Positions 1 through 11,153 of a DNA stretch of 64,000 nt are shown here, in pieces (position 1 is the stretch's first letter; each line of letters opens with the position of its first letter). Source of the stretch: Triticum aestivum (taxonomy: Eukaryota; Streptophyta; Magnoliopsida; Poales; Poaceae). The position numbers and the translations under genes are program-made. The notes below the pieces were generated by a model, which saw nothing but the letters and a program-made list of their open reading frames with translations, did no database searches and was not told where the DNA came from. The stretch covers positions 191,111,893 to 191,175,892 of the forward strand of contig NC_057796.1 in assembly GCF_018294505.1 (NCBI RefSeq), written 5' to 3'.

Positions 1-1493
1 ATCTTAATGTGTTCTAAGTGGCTCATTTAAGCAGAGATGTTATCATGCAGAACATCTTTTGAAGAACACACCTATATGAGTCTGATTGTCAAACGTCGCA
101 ATCTATGAGAGTAGGGTTCTCTCTAGTAAACTCATGAAAGGTCACGGAGTATGACGGATAAGCTCCACCTGCGGGGAAGACCCACGGTAGCCACGTATCG
201 GTCAAGGCTTTATGTGAAACGAGATTCGCAGAAAACTTGCAGTTCAAGGCCCAGTCCACTGTTCAAGTTGCTTACTAGTGTAGCATAGAGTTCTAGGTGG
301 AAGTTCAACTTAACAGTCTCCACTGCAGTACCGGTATATAAAACAATGTTTTGGAACTAAAGGCAAATTCTATGTGCCTCTAGGATCTGATAGGGGATTG
401 CTGGAATTTTATCTATTTATGGGCCAGCCCAATAACAATTTCAGAAATTCCTAATAAAACCTAGAGGCCCACTTAGCCCATTTGTGCAAGGCAAGGGATA
501 CTACTAAAGTTTAGTCCCACATTGCTAGTTTAGAGGGAGTTGGACCTCTTTATAAGGGAGGTTCTTTCCCCACTTGTATGAGCATGAGAACAAGAGGGAC
601 ATCCACGCGCGCTCCTCCTCCGCCGCCCGCCTCGCCACGCCACGCCTCGTCACGACGCGACGCGCCGCGCCGTGGGTTGCGGGAATGAGCCAAGCCGATG
701 TCTAAATTTTTGCCACGCACTACGGATATACGAAAGGTCACACGGAAGCTGAAAAGATTTTTGCGAAAGTGGAGTTCGAATGCGAACGGTGCAGCCCTTC
801 GGCTGCTGGCTGTTCGCTTCATCTCCGTCTCTTCGTTTCGCCTCCCGTCGCTGCCCTCTCGCCTCCTTCTCTTGCGCCAATAAAAGGGAGGTCGCTCCTC
901 TCAGAGAGACGCACCAGAACTACTCTTTCCCTCGCCATCGGTTCCATCTCTGAGCTGTTGCTGTCTTCCTCATCCCGGCTTGCGGCGTGCACCGCACGTC
1001 GGGACAGTAGGCCTCCGAAACCGCACCTTTTGAGTCCTGTACAGGAGAAGGGTGATAAGGTTTTTGGGGAGCGCTCAACGCGACTACTGGCTGCTTCATC
1101 ACGGACGATCCGGTCACCGACGACTACTTCCCCGATGACGACTTCTTCCCCGACGTCCACGACCTCCTCGACGACATGGCAGGCGAGGACACCGACCCCA
1201 AGTCCAGCGCTTCTGCTGCTGCTGTCCCGTACGTGTTCTTCTCCTTTCTATTAGAGGTCCTGCTACAGTTTCTTGTTCTAGTATTTGCCCTAGATATGTT
1301 AGACTCTGTTTCATATATGCAACTTGCTATACTGTCTGCTCTAGATATGTTTAGTTACAGTTCATATATGAAGATGTTGTTTACCTTCTCTTTGTCAAAT
1401 CGCATGGCTTGTTTTATCACTACTATTCTGGTCATGCTTTATCTAGTATTTCTGTTAATAAAATCATTCGGTAAATTGCTCATATTTTCAACA
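1..1493 (+). repeat. Copia LTR 1 (5' truncated by window edge)
   Basis: It aligns end to end with 5626-7113 and 11248-12709. About 94 bases of its start lie outside the window. The position matching the TATAAAA of LTR 2 and LTR 3 reads AATAAAA at 879-885, so the likely core promoter of this copy is mutated. It ends in TTCAACA, close to the CCAACA end seen in LTR 3. The 3' part contains the gag start codon at 1176. Confidence 0.88.
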
Positions 1494-4400
1494 ATCCAAA
1501 AACCTTATTATAGGCAATTTACCCCAAGTGGTTTTGCTGCTTCAATGAGACCTCCTATGTTTGAGGGTATCCACTATAAGAGGTGGCGCGTGAGAGCAGT
1601 CTTATGGTTTCAAACCATGAGTTGCTATGACGCCACTCTCGGCAAACCTGAAGGAGAGCTTGATGCTCAACGGGCACAAGCTTTTCAGAAAATGGATACT
1701 CTGTTTAAGGCTGCTCTCTTGAGTGTTCTTGGTGAGAACATAGTTGATGCTTATGCGTCACTTGATAATGCAAAATATATGTGGGTTGCACTCGAGGCCA
1801 AGTTTGGGGTCTCGGATGCTGGCACTGAGTTGTACATCATGGAGCAATTCTATGATTACAGGATTACTGAAGAGCGCTCCGTAGTTGAGCAAGCTCATGA
1901 GATACAGTCATTTGCTAGAGAACTTGAGCACTTCAGTTGTATGCTACCGGACAAGTTTGTTGCCGGAGGTATCATCACTAAGCTTCTCCTTCGTGGAGGA
2001 ACTTTGCTACCTTACTGAAGCATAAGAGACAGGAGTTTTCCATTCCGGATCTCATTGGCACTCTTGATGTGGAAGAAAAGGCGAGAGCAAAGGATACACG
2101 TGCTCGAGGTATTGAGGGAGGATCTAGTGCCAATCTGGTACAAAAGAAGAACTTCCAGCCCCACAAGTTTAAGAACAAGGGCAAGTTTGATGGTAAAGCG
2201 AAGTTTGATGGGAAGAACAAGGCTGTGCAACACACGAACTTCAAGAAGAAGAATGACAAGAAGAAAGGTGCTTGTCATGTGTGTGGCGATCCTGATCATT
2301 GGGCTCCTAGTTGCCCTAATCGCTATGACAAGCGTCACCCTGGGAAAGGCGGCAAGACCGCTAATGTTGTCATTGGAGACACTGACTTGAAGGATGATGG
2401 GTATGGTATATTTCCCACTAATCTTTCAGTATGTCATTCTCCTGATTGGTTGATTGACACGGGTGCTAATGTGCATGTATGCGGTGATATTTCCATGTTT
2501 TCGTCTTATCAGACCGCAGGGACTTCAACCGTGCTGATGGGCAACGGTTCAAGTGCTTCTGTTCATGGTGTTGGCACGGTCGATCTGAAGTTTACTTCGG
2601 GGAAGATTGTGCGGCTGAAGAACGTGCATTATGTCCCCTCCGTCAATAAAAATCTTGTTAGCGGATCTCTTCTGTGTAGAGATGGCTACAAGCTTGTCTT
2701 TGAGTCGAATAAATTTGTAATATCCAAGTATGGAACCTTTGTTGGTAAAGGCTATGAGTCAGGAGGTCTGTTTCGTTTATCCTTATCAGACGTTTGCAAT
2801 AAAGTTGTTAATCATATTTGCAACAATAGTGAATCCAACGTGTGGCATTCACGTCTCTGTCATGTTAATTTTGGTTGCATGTCGCGACTAGCGAAGTTGA
2901 ACTTAATCCCTAGTTTCACCACTGTCAAGGGATCTAAGTGTCATGTTTGTGTGCAAGCTAAGCAACCTCGTAAGTCTCACACGACTGCGGAAACGAGAAA
3001 TCTTGCACCACTAGAGCTCATACATTTAGATCTATGTGAAATGAATGGGTTTTGACAAAAGGTGGAAAGAAATATTTCATGACGTTAATTGATGACTCCA
3101 CTAGATACTGCCGTGTGTATCTTCTGAAATCTAAGGATGAGGCTTTGAAGTTTTTCAAGATCTATAAAGCTTAAGTGGAAAATCAACTTGATCGGAAAAT
3201 CAAGAGGCTTAGGTCCGACCATGGTGGAGAGTATTTTTCAATGAATTTGATGCTTTTTGTGCGGAACATGGTATAATCCATGAGAGGATGCCTCCCTATT
3301 CACCTCAGTCAAATGGGGTGGCCTAAAGAAAGAACCATACTCTAACTGATTTGGTTAACGCCATGTTAGACACATCGGGTCTCTCCAAGGCATGGTGGGG
3401 GGAGGCGATATTGACGGCATGTCATGTCCTAAACCGAGTTCCCACAAAGAACAAAGAGATAACTCCATTCGAGGAATGGGAGAAGAAAAGGTTAAAACTC
3501 TCTTTTCTACGAACATGGGGTTGTTTGGCGAAAGTCAATGTTCCAATTCCAAAGAAGCGGAAGCTTGGACCAAAGACTGTGGATTGTGTTTTCCTGGGAT
3601 ATGCTTTTCATAGCATTGGCTATAGATTCTTGGTTGTAAAATCTAAGGTACCTGACATGCATGTCGGTACGATCATGGAGTCGAATGATGCGACTTTCTT
3701 TGAAGATATCTTTCCCATGAAGGATATGGCTACCTCATCTAATCAGGAGATGACTAGTTCATCGAATCAGGAACCAGTTACAATTACCAAACCTGCCATT
3801 TGGATGAAACACTTTGAAAGTCCTGTGGAGGAAAACAATGAAGTTCCTACTAGGAGCAAGAGACAGAGGACTGCAAAGTCCTTTGGTGATGATTTTCTTG
3901 TGTATCTCATAGATGACACTCCCAGTTCTATTTCAGAGGCCTATGCATCTGAAGATGCTGACTATTGGAAGGAAGCAGTTCGTAGCGAGATGGATTCCAT
4001 CTTGGCGAATGAAACTTGGGATATAACTGATCGTCCTTATGGGTGCAAACCTATAGGATGCAAATGGGTATTCAAGAAGAAGCTTAGGCCTGATGGTACT
4101 ATTGAAAAGTACAAGGCTCAGCTCGTGGCTAAGGGTTATACCCAAAAGGAAGGTGAAGACTTCTTTGATACTTACTCACCTGTGGCTCGACTGACCACTA
4201 TTCGAGTTCTACTTTCACTAGCTGCCTCGCATGGTCTTCTCGTTCACCAAATGGATGTTAAGACTGCTTTCCTAAATGGAGAGTTGGACGAGGAAAGTTA
4301 TATGGAACAACCAGATGGGTTTGTACTAGATGGTCTGGAAGGAAAAGTGTGCAAGTTGCTGAAGTCTTTGTATGGACTCAAGCAAGCACCCAAACAGTGG

Positions 4401-5465
4401 CATGAGAAGTTTGAAAGAACTTTAACAGCTGCAGACTTTGTTGTGAACGAAGCTGACTAATGTGTGTACTATCGCCATGGTCGGGGCGAGGGAGTTATCC
4501 TTTGCTTGTATGTTGATGACATACTGATTTTTGGAACAAATCTGAATGTTATTAAGGAGGTCAAGAATTTCCTATCTCGCTGTTTTGAGATGAGGGATTT
4601 AGGAGTGGCTGATGTCAATCTGAACATCAAGTTGTTGAGAGACGATGATGGTGCGATTACATTGCTTCAATCCCACTATGTGGAAAAGATCTTGAGTCGC
4701 TTTGGCTATAGTGACTGCAAGCCCTCTCCAACACCTTATGATGCAAGTGTGTTACTTCGAAAGAATCGAAGAATTGCTAGAGATCAATTGAAATATTCTC
4801 AGATTATTGGCTCGCTTATGTACTTAGCAAGTGCTACAAGACCTGATATCTCTTTTGTTGTTAGCAAACTGAGTCAGTTTGTCTCAAAACCAGGAGATGT
4901 GCATTGGAAAGCTCTAGAGAGAGTTTTGCGTTATTTGAAAGGCACTGAAAATTATGGAATTCACTACACCGGGCAACCAAAGGTGCTTGAAGGGTATAGT
5001 GACTCAAACTGGATCTCAGATGCTGATGAGATAAAGGCCACGAGCGGATATGTATTCACCCATGGAGGTGGCGCTGTTTCTTGGAAGTCTTGCAAGCAGA
5101 CCATCTTAACGAGGTCAACAATGGAAGCAGAACTCACAGCACTAGATACGGCTACGGTCGAAGCAGATTGGCTTCGCCGGCTCTTGAATGACTTGCCGGT
5201 TGTTGAGAAACCTGTACCGGGTATCCTTATGAACTGCGGCAATCAAACTGTGATCACGAAAGTGAGCAGCTCAAAGGATAACATGAAGTCATCGAGACAC
5301 GTTCAGAGAAGGTTAAAGTCTGTCAGGAAAATGAGAAACTCCGGAGTTATTGCATTGGATTATATCCAAACGTCTAAAAATCTGGCAGATCCTTTTACTA
5401 AGGGTCTATCACGTAATGTGATAGATAATGCATCGAGGGAGATGGGTATGAGACCCACAATATGA
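1176..5465 (+). pseudogene. Copia gag-pol, copy 1 (disrupted polyprotein)
   Basis: The gag start is at 1176 and probably splices 1228 to 1514 (inference). The order is gag, an intact CX2CX4HX4C zinc knuckle (2273-2314), aspartic protease with a DTG motif near 2456, GAG-pre-integrase, an integrase core, then reverse transcriptase with YVDD near 4512 and copia-type RNase H around 4985-5190, ending at 5465. Lesions: a frameshift near 1984-1989 in gag, a one-base deletion near 3050, TAA at 3172-3174, a one-base deletion near 3240, TAA at 3324-3326 beside the integrase glutamate region, and TAA at 4458-4460 just before the YVDD block. The gag frameshift and the stops at 3172 and 4458 are also in copy 2. 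The integrase is the most damaged part. It cannot make a full polyprotein. Confidence 0.93.
1229..1513 (+). other. Candidate intron spanning the LTR/internal junction, copy 1
   Basis: The donor GTACGTG starts at 1229 and the acceptor TTATTATAG ends at 1513. Joining 1228 to 1514 keeps the gag frame and links a short Ala/Ser-rich start encoded in the LTR to the conserved block that precedes MRPPMFEG. The unspliced frame is also open but encodes a run of hydrophobic residues unlike any gag. The intron is T-rich and contains the LTR end at 1493. Splicing is inferred from sequence only. Confidence 0.55.
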
Positions 5466-5531
5466 GTTGTTCACAGTGATAACCTATTCTTTGTGATCGG
5501 AGATCCCGTGAATTAGATGTGGAAGACAAGT

Positions 5532-7113
5532 TGTTGGTCAACTGAGGGGAGAGTATCCTTACTATCAACAATACCACTCCATGAAGATGCAATACTCTCC
5601 TAATCTGCATGGCAGGTTGATGTATATCTTAATGTGTTCTAAGTGGCTCATTTAAGCAGAGATGTTATCATGCAGAACATCTTTTGAAGAACACACCTAT
5701 ATGAGTCTGATTGTCAAACGTCGCAATCTATGAGAGTAGGGTTCTCTCTAGTAAACTCATGAAAGGTCACGGAGTATGACGGATAAGCTCCACCTGCGGG
5801 GAAGACCCACGGTAGCCACGTATCGGTCAAGGCTTTATGTGAAACGAGATTCGCAGAAAACATGCAGTTCAAGGCCCAGTCCACTGTTCAAGTTGCTTAC
5901 TAGTGTAGCATAGAGTTCTAGGTGGAAGTTCAACTTAACAGTCTCCACTGCAGTACCGGTATATAAAACAATGTTTTGGAACTAAAGGCAAATTCTATGT
6001 GCCTCTAGGATCTGGTGGGGGATTGCTGGAATTTTATCTATTTATGGGCCAGCCCAATAACAATTTCAAAAATTCCTAATAAATCCTAGAGGCCCACTTA
6101 GCCCATTTGTGCAAGGCAAGGGATACTACTAAAGTTTAGTCCCACATTGCTAGTTTAGAGGGAGTTGGGCCTCTTTATAAGGGAGGTTCTTTCCCCACTT
6201 GTATGAGCATGAGAACAAGAGGGACATCCACGCGCGCTCCTCCTCCGCCGCCCGCCTCGCCACGCCACGCCTCCTCACGACGCGCCGCGCCGTGGGTTGC
6301 GGGAATGAGCCGAGCCGATGTCTAAGTTTTTGCCACGCACTACGGATATACGAAAGGTCACACGGAAGCTGAAAAGATTTTTGCGAAAGTGGAGTTTGAA
6401 TGCGAACGGTGCAGCCCTTCGGCTGCTGGCTGTTCGCTTCATCTCCGTCTCTTCGTTTCGCCTCCCGTCGCTGCCCTCTCGCCTCCTTCTCTTGCGCCTA
6501 TAAAAGGGAGGTCGCTCCTCTCAGAGAGACGCACCAGAACTACTCTTTCCCTCGCCATCGGTTCCATCTCTGAGCTGCTGCTGTCTTCCTCATCCCGGCT
6601 TGCGGCGTGCACCGCACGTCGGGACAGTAGGCCTCCGAAACCGCACCTTTTGAGTCCTGTACGGGAGAAGGGTGATAAGGTTTTTGGGGAGCGCTCAACG
6701 CGACTACTGGCTGCTTCATCACGGACGATCCGGTCGCCGGCGACTACTTCCCCGACGACGACTTCTTCCCCGACGTCCACGACCTCCTCGACGACATGGC
6801 AGGCGAGGACACCGACCCCAAGTCCAGCGCTTCTGCTGCTGCTGTCCCGTACGTGTTCTTCTCCTTTCTATTAGAGGTCCTGCTACAGTTTCTTGTTCTA
6901 GTATTTGCCCTAGATAGTTTAGACTCTCTTTCATATATGCAACTTGCTATACTGTCTGCTCTAGATATGTTTAGTTACAGTTCATATATGAAGATGTTGT
7001 TTACCTTCTCTTTGTCAAATCGCATGGCTTGTTTTATCACTACTATTCTGGTCATGCTTTATCTAGTATTTCTGTTAATAAAATCATTCGGTAAATTGCT
7101 CATATTTTCAACC
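5532..7113 (+). repeat. Copia LTR 2 (shared by both units)
   Basis: It starts TGTTGG after a purine-rich stretch (5518-5529). Its 3' end aligns with the CCAACA terminus of LTR 3 but reads TCAACC here. Length is 1582 bp. It contains a TATA box at 6499-6505 and the gag start codon of copy 2 at 6796. No initiator-Met primer-binding site of the TGGTATCAGAGC type follows within the next 60 bases in either unit. Confidence 0.85.
6499..6505 (+). promoter_or_regulatory. Likely TATA box of copia LTR 2
   Basis: TATAAAA lies in a C/T-rich context, followed about 30 bases later by the expected start of the LTR transcript. The same heptamer is at 12121-12127 in LTR 3 and is mutated in LTR 1. A second weaker candidate (TTTATAAG, near 6175) lies upstream, so which one is used is not settled. 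Confidence 0.55.
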
Positions 7114-10100
7114 ATCCAAAAACCTTATTATAGGCAATTTACCCCACGTGGTTTTGCTGCTTCCATGAGACCTCCTATGTTTGAGGGTATCCACTATAAG
7201 AGGTGGCGCGTGAGAGCAGTCTTATGGTTTCAAACCATGAGTTGCTATGACGCCACTCTCGGCAAACCTGAAGGAGAGCTTGATGCTCAACAGGCACAAG
7301 CTTTTCAGAAAATGGATACTCTGTTTAAGGCTGCTCTCTTGAGTGTTCATGGTGAGAACATAGTTGATGCTTATGCGTCAGTTGATAATGAAAAATATAT
7401 GTGGGTTGCACTCGAGGCCAAGTTTGGGGTCTCGGATGCTGGCACTGAGCTGTGCATCATGGAGCAATTCTATGATTACAGGATGACTGAAGAGCGCTCC
7501 GTAGTTGAGCAAGCTCATGAGATACAGTCATTTGCTAGAGAACTTGAGCACTTCAGTTGTGTGCTACCGGACAAGTTTGTTGCCGGAGGTATCATCACTA
7601 AGCTTCTCCTTCGTGGAGGAACTTTGCTACCTTACTGAAGCATAAGAGACAGGAGTTTTCCGTTTCGGATCTCATTGGCACTCTTGATGTGGAAGAAAAG
7701 GCGAGAGCAAAGGATACACGTGCTCGAGGTATTGAGGGAGGATCTAGTGCCAATCTGGTACAAAAGAAGAACTTCCAGCCCCACAAGTTTAAGAACAAGG
7801 GCAAGTTTGATGGTAAAGCAAAGTTTGATGGGAAGAACAAGGCTGTGCAACACACGAACTTCAAGAAGAAGAATGACAAGAAGAAAGGTGCTGGTCATGT
7901 GTGTGGCGATCCTGATCATTGGGCTCCTAGTTTCCCTAATTGCTATGACAAGCGTCACCCTGGGAAAGGCGGCAAGACCGCTAATGTTGTCATTGGAGAC
8001 ACTGACTTGAAGGATGATGGGTATGGTATATTTCCCACTAATCTTTCAGTATGTCATTCTCCTGATTGGTTGATTGACACGGGTGCTAATGTGCATGTAT
8101 GCGGTGATATTTCCATGTTTTCGTCTTATCAGACCGCAGGGACTTCAACCGTGCTGATGGGCAACGGTTCAAGTGCTTCTGTTCATGGTGTTGGCACGGT
8201 CGATCTGAAGTTTACTTCGGGGAAGATTGTGCGGCTGAAGAACGTGCATTATGTCCCCTCCGTCAATAAAAATCTTGTTAGCGGATCTCTTCTGTGTAGA
8301 GATGGCTACAAGCTTGTCTTTGAGTCGAATAAATTTGTAATATCCAAGTATGGAACCTTTGTTGGTAAAGGCTATGAGTCAGGAGGTCTGTTTCGTTTAT
8401 CCTTATCAGACGTTTGCAATAAAGTTGTTAATCATATTTGCAACAATAGTGAATCCAACGTGTGGCATTCACGTCTCTGTCATGTTAATTTTGGTTGCAT
8501 GTCGTGACTAGCTAAGTTGAACTTAATCCCTACTTTCACCACTGTCAAGGGATCTAAGTGTCATGTTTGTGTGCAAGCTAAGCAACCTCGTAAGTCTCAC
8601 ACGACTGCGGAAACGAGAAATCTTGCACCACTAGAGCTCATACATTCAGATCTATGTGAAATGAATGGTGTTTTGACAAAAGGTGGAAAGAAATATTTCA
8701 TGACGTTAATTGATGACTCCACTAGATACTGCCGTGTGTATCTTCTGAAATCTAAGGATGAGGCTTTGAAGTTTTTCAAGATCTATAAAGCTTAAGTGGA
8801 AAATCAACTTGATCGGAAAATCAAGAGGCTTAGGTCCGACCATGGTGGAGAGTATTTTTCCAATGAATTTGATGCTTTTTGTGCGGAACATGGTATAATC
8901 CATGAGAGGACGCCTCCCTATTCACCTCTGTCAAATGGGGTGGCCGAAAGAAAGAACCGTACTCTAACTGATTTGGTTAACGCCATGTTAGACACATCGG
9001 GTCTCTCCAAGGCATGGTGGGGGGAGGCGATATTGACGGCATGTCATGTCCTAAACCGAGTTCCCACAAAGAACAAAGAGATAACTCCATTCGAGGAATG
9101 GGAGAAGAAAAGGTTAAAACTCTCTTATCTACGAACATGGGGTTGTTTGGCGAAAGTCAATGTTCCAATTCCAAAGAAGCGGAAGCTTGGACCAAAGACT
9201 GTGGATTGTGTTTTCCTGGGATATGCTTTTCATAGCATTGGCTATAGATTCTTGGTTGTAAAATCTGAGGTACCTGACATGCATGTCGGTACGATCATGG
9301 AGTTGAATGATGTGACTTTCTTTGAAGATATCTTTCCCATGAAGGATATGGCTACCTCATCTAATCAGGAGATGCCTAGTTCATCGAATCAGGAACCAGT
9401 TACAATTACCAAACCTGCCATTTCGATGAAACACTTTGAAAGTCCTGTGGAGGAAAACAATGAAGTTCCTACTAGGAGCAAGAGACAGAAGACTGCAAAG
9501 TCCTTTGGTGATGATTTTCTTGTGTATCTCATAGATGACACTCCCAGTTCTATTTCAGAGGCCTATGCGTCTGAAGATGCTGACTATTGGAAGGAAGCAG
9601 TTCGTAGCGAGATGGATTCCATCTTGGCGAATGAAACTTGGGATATAACTAATCGTCCTTATGGGTGCAAACCTATAGGATGCAAATGGGTATTCAAGAA
9701 GAAGCTTAGGCCTGATTGTACTATTGAAAAGTATAAGGCTCAGCTCGTGGCTAAGGGTTATACCCAAAAGGAAGGTGAAGACTTCTTTGATACTTACTCA
9801 CCTGTGGCTCGACTGACCACTATTCGATTTCTACTTTCACTAGCTGCCTCGCATGGTCTTCTCGTTCACCAAATGGATGTTAAGACTGCTTTCCTAAATG
9901 GAGAGTTGGACGAGGAAAGTTATATGGAACAACCAGATGGGTTTGTACTAGATGGTCTGGAAGGAAAAGTGTGCAAGTTGCTGAAGTCTTTGTATGGACT
10001 CAAGCAAGCACCCAAACAGTGGCATGAGAAGTTTGAAAGAACTTTAACAGCTGCAGACTTTGTTGTGAATGGAGCTGACTAATGTGTGTACTATCGTCAT

Positions 10101-11087
10101 GGTGGGGGCGAGGGAGTTATCCTTTGCTTGTATGTTGATGACATACTGATTTTCGGAACAAATCTGAATGTTATTAAGGAGGTCAAGAATTTCCTATCTC
10201 GCTGTTTTGAGATGAAGGATTTAGGAGTGGCTGATGTCATTCTGAACATCAAGTTGTTGAGAGACGATGATGGTGGGATTACATTGCTTCAATCCCACTA
10301 TGTGGAAAAGATCTTGAGTCGCTTTGGCTATAGTGACTGCAAGCCCTCTCCAACACCTTATGATGCAAGTGTGTTACTTCAAAAGAATCGAAGAATTGCT
10401 AGAGATCAATTGAAATATTATCAGATTATTGGCTCGCTTATGTACTTAGCAAGTGCTACAAGACCTGATATCTCTTTTGTTGTTAGCAAACTGAGTCAGT
10501 TTGTCTCAAAACCAGGAGATGTGCATTGGAAAGCTCTAGAGAGAGTTTTGCGTTATTTCAAAGGCACTGAAAATTATGGAATTCACTACACCGGGCAACC
10601 AAAGGTGCTTGAAGGGTATAGTGACTCAAACTGGATCTCAGATGCTGATGAGATAAAGGCCACGAGCGGATATGTATTCACCCATGGAGGTGGCGCTGTT
10701 TCTTGGAAGTCTTGCAAGCAGACCATCTTAACGAGGTCAACAATGGAAGCCGAAGTCACAGCACTAGATACAGCTACGGTCGAAGCAGATTGGCTTCGCC
10801 GGCTCTTGAATGACTTGCCGGTTGTTGAGAAACCTGTACCGGGTATCCTTATGAACTGCGACGATCAAACTGTGATCACGAAAGTGAGCAGCTCAAAGGA
10901 TAACATGAAGTCATCGAGACACGTTCAGAGAAGGTTAAAGTCTGTCAGGAAAATGAGAAACTCCGGAGTTATTGCATTGGATTATATCCAAACGTCTAAA
11001 AATCTGGCAGATCCTTTTACTAAGGGTCTATCACGTAATGTGATAGATAATGCATCGAGGGAGATGGGTATGAGACCCACAATATGA
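6796..11087 (+). pseudogene. Copia gag-pol, copy 2 (disrupted polyprotein)
   Basis: Same domain order as copy 1. The start is in LTR 2 at 6796, with a candidate splice 6848 to 7134. Lesions shared with copy 1: a gag frameshift near 7604-7609, TAA at 8793-8795 inside integrase, and TAA at 10080-10082 before YVDD. Private lesions: TGA at 8505-8507 in the GAG-pre-integrase region, and two zinc-knuckle cysteines replaced (Gly at 7893-7895, Phe at 7932-7934). The integrase frame from 8796 is otherwise open and retains the DHGG and GVAERKN blocks that copy 1 has lost. The RNase H frame ends at 11087. It is closer to intact than copy 1 but still non-coding as a whole. Confidence 0.93.
6849..7133 (+). 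other. Candidate intron spanning the LTR/internal junction, copy 2
   Basis: Donor GTACGTG at 6849 and acceptor TTATTATAG ending at 7133, at positions matching copy 1. Both splice sites and the frame across the join are kept in the two units. Confidence 0.55.
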
Positions 11088-11153
11088 GTTGTTCACAGTG
11101 GTAACCTATTCTTTGTGTTCGGAGATCCCGTGAATTAGATGTGGAAGACAAGT

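Noticed and set aside
1176..2018. A 280-codon frame with several hydrophobic segments, read as a membrane protein in the copia LTR and gag
   Set aside because: The hydrophobic part is a T-rich stretch with good splice sites at both ends, and splicing gives a normal gag start. T-rich DNA encodes hydrophobic residues by composition.
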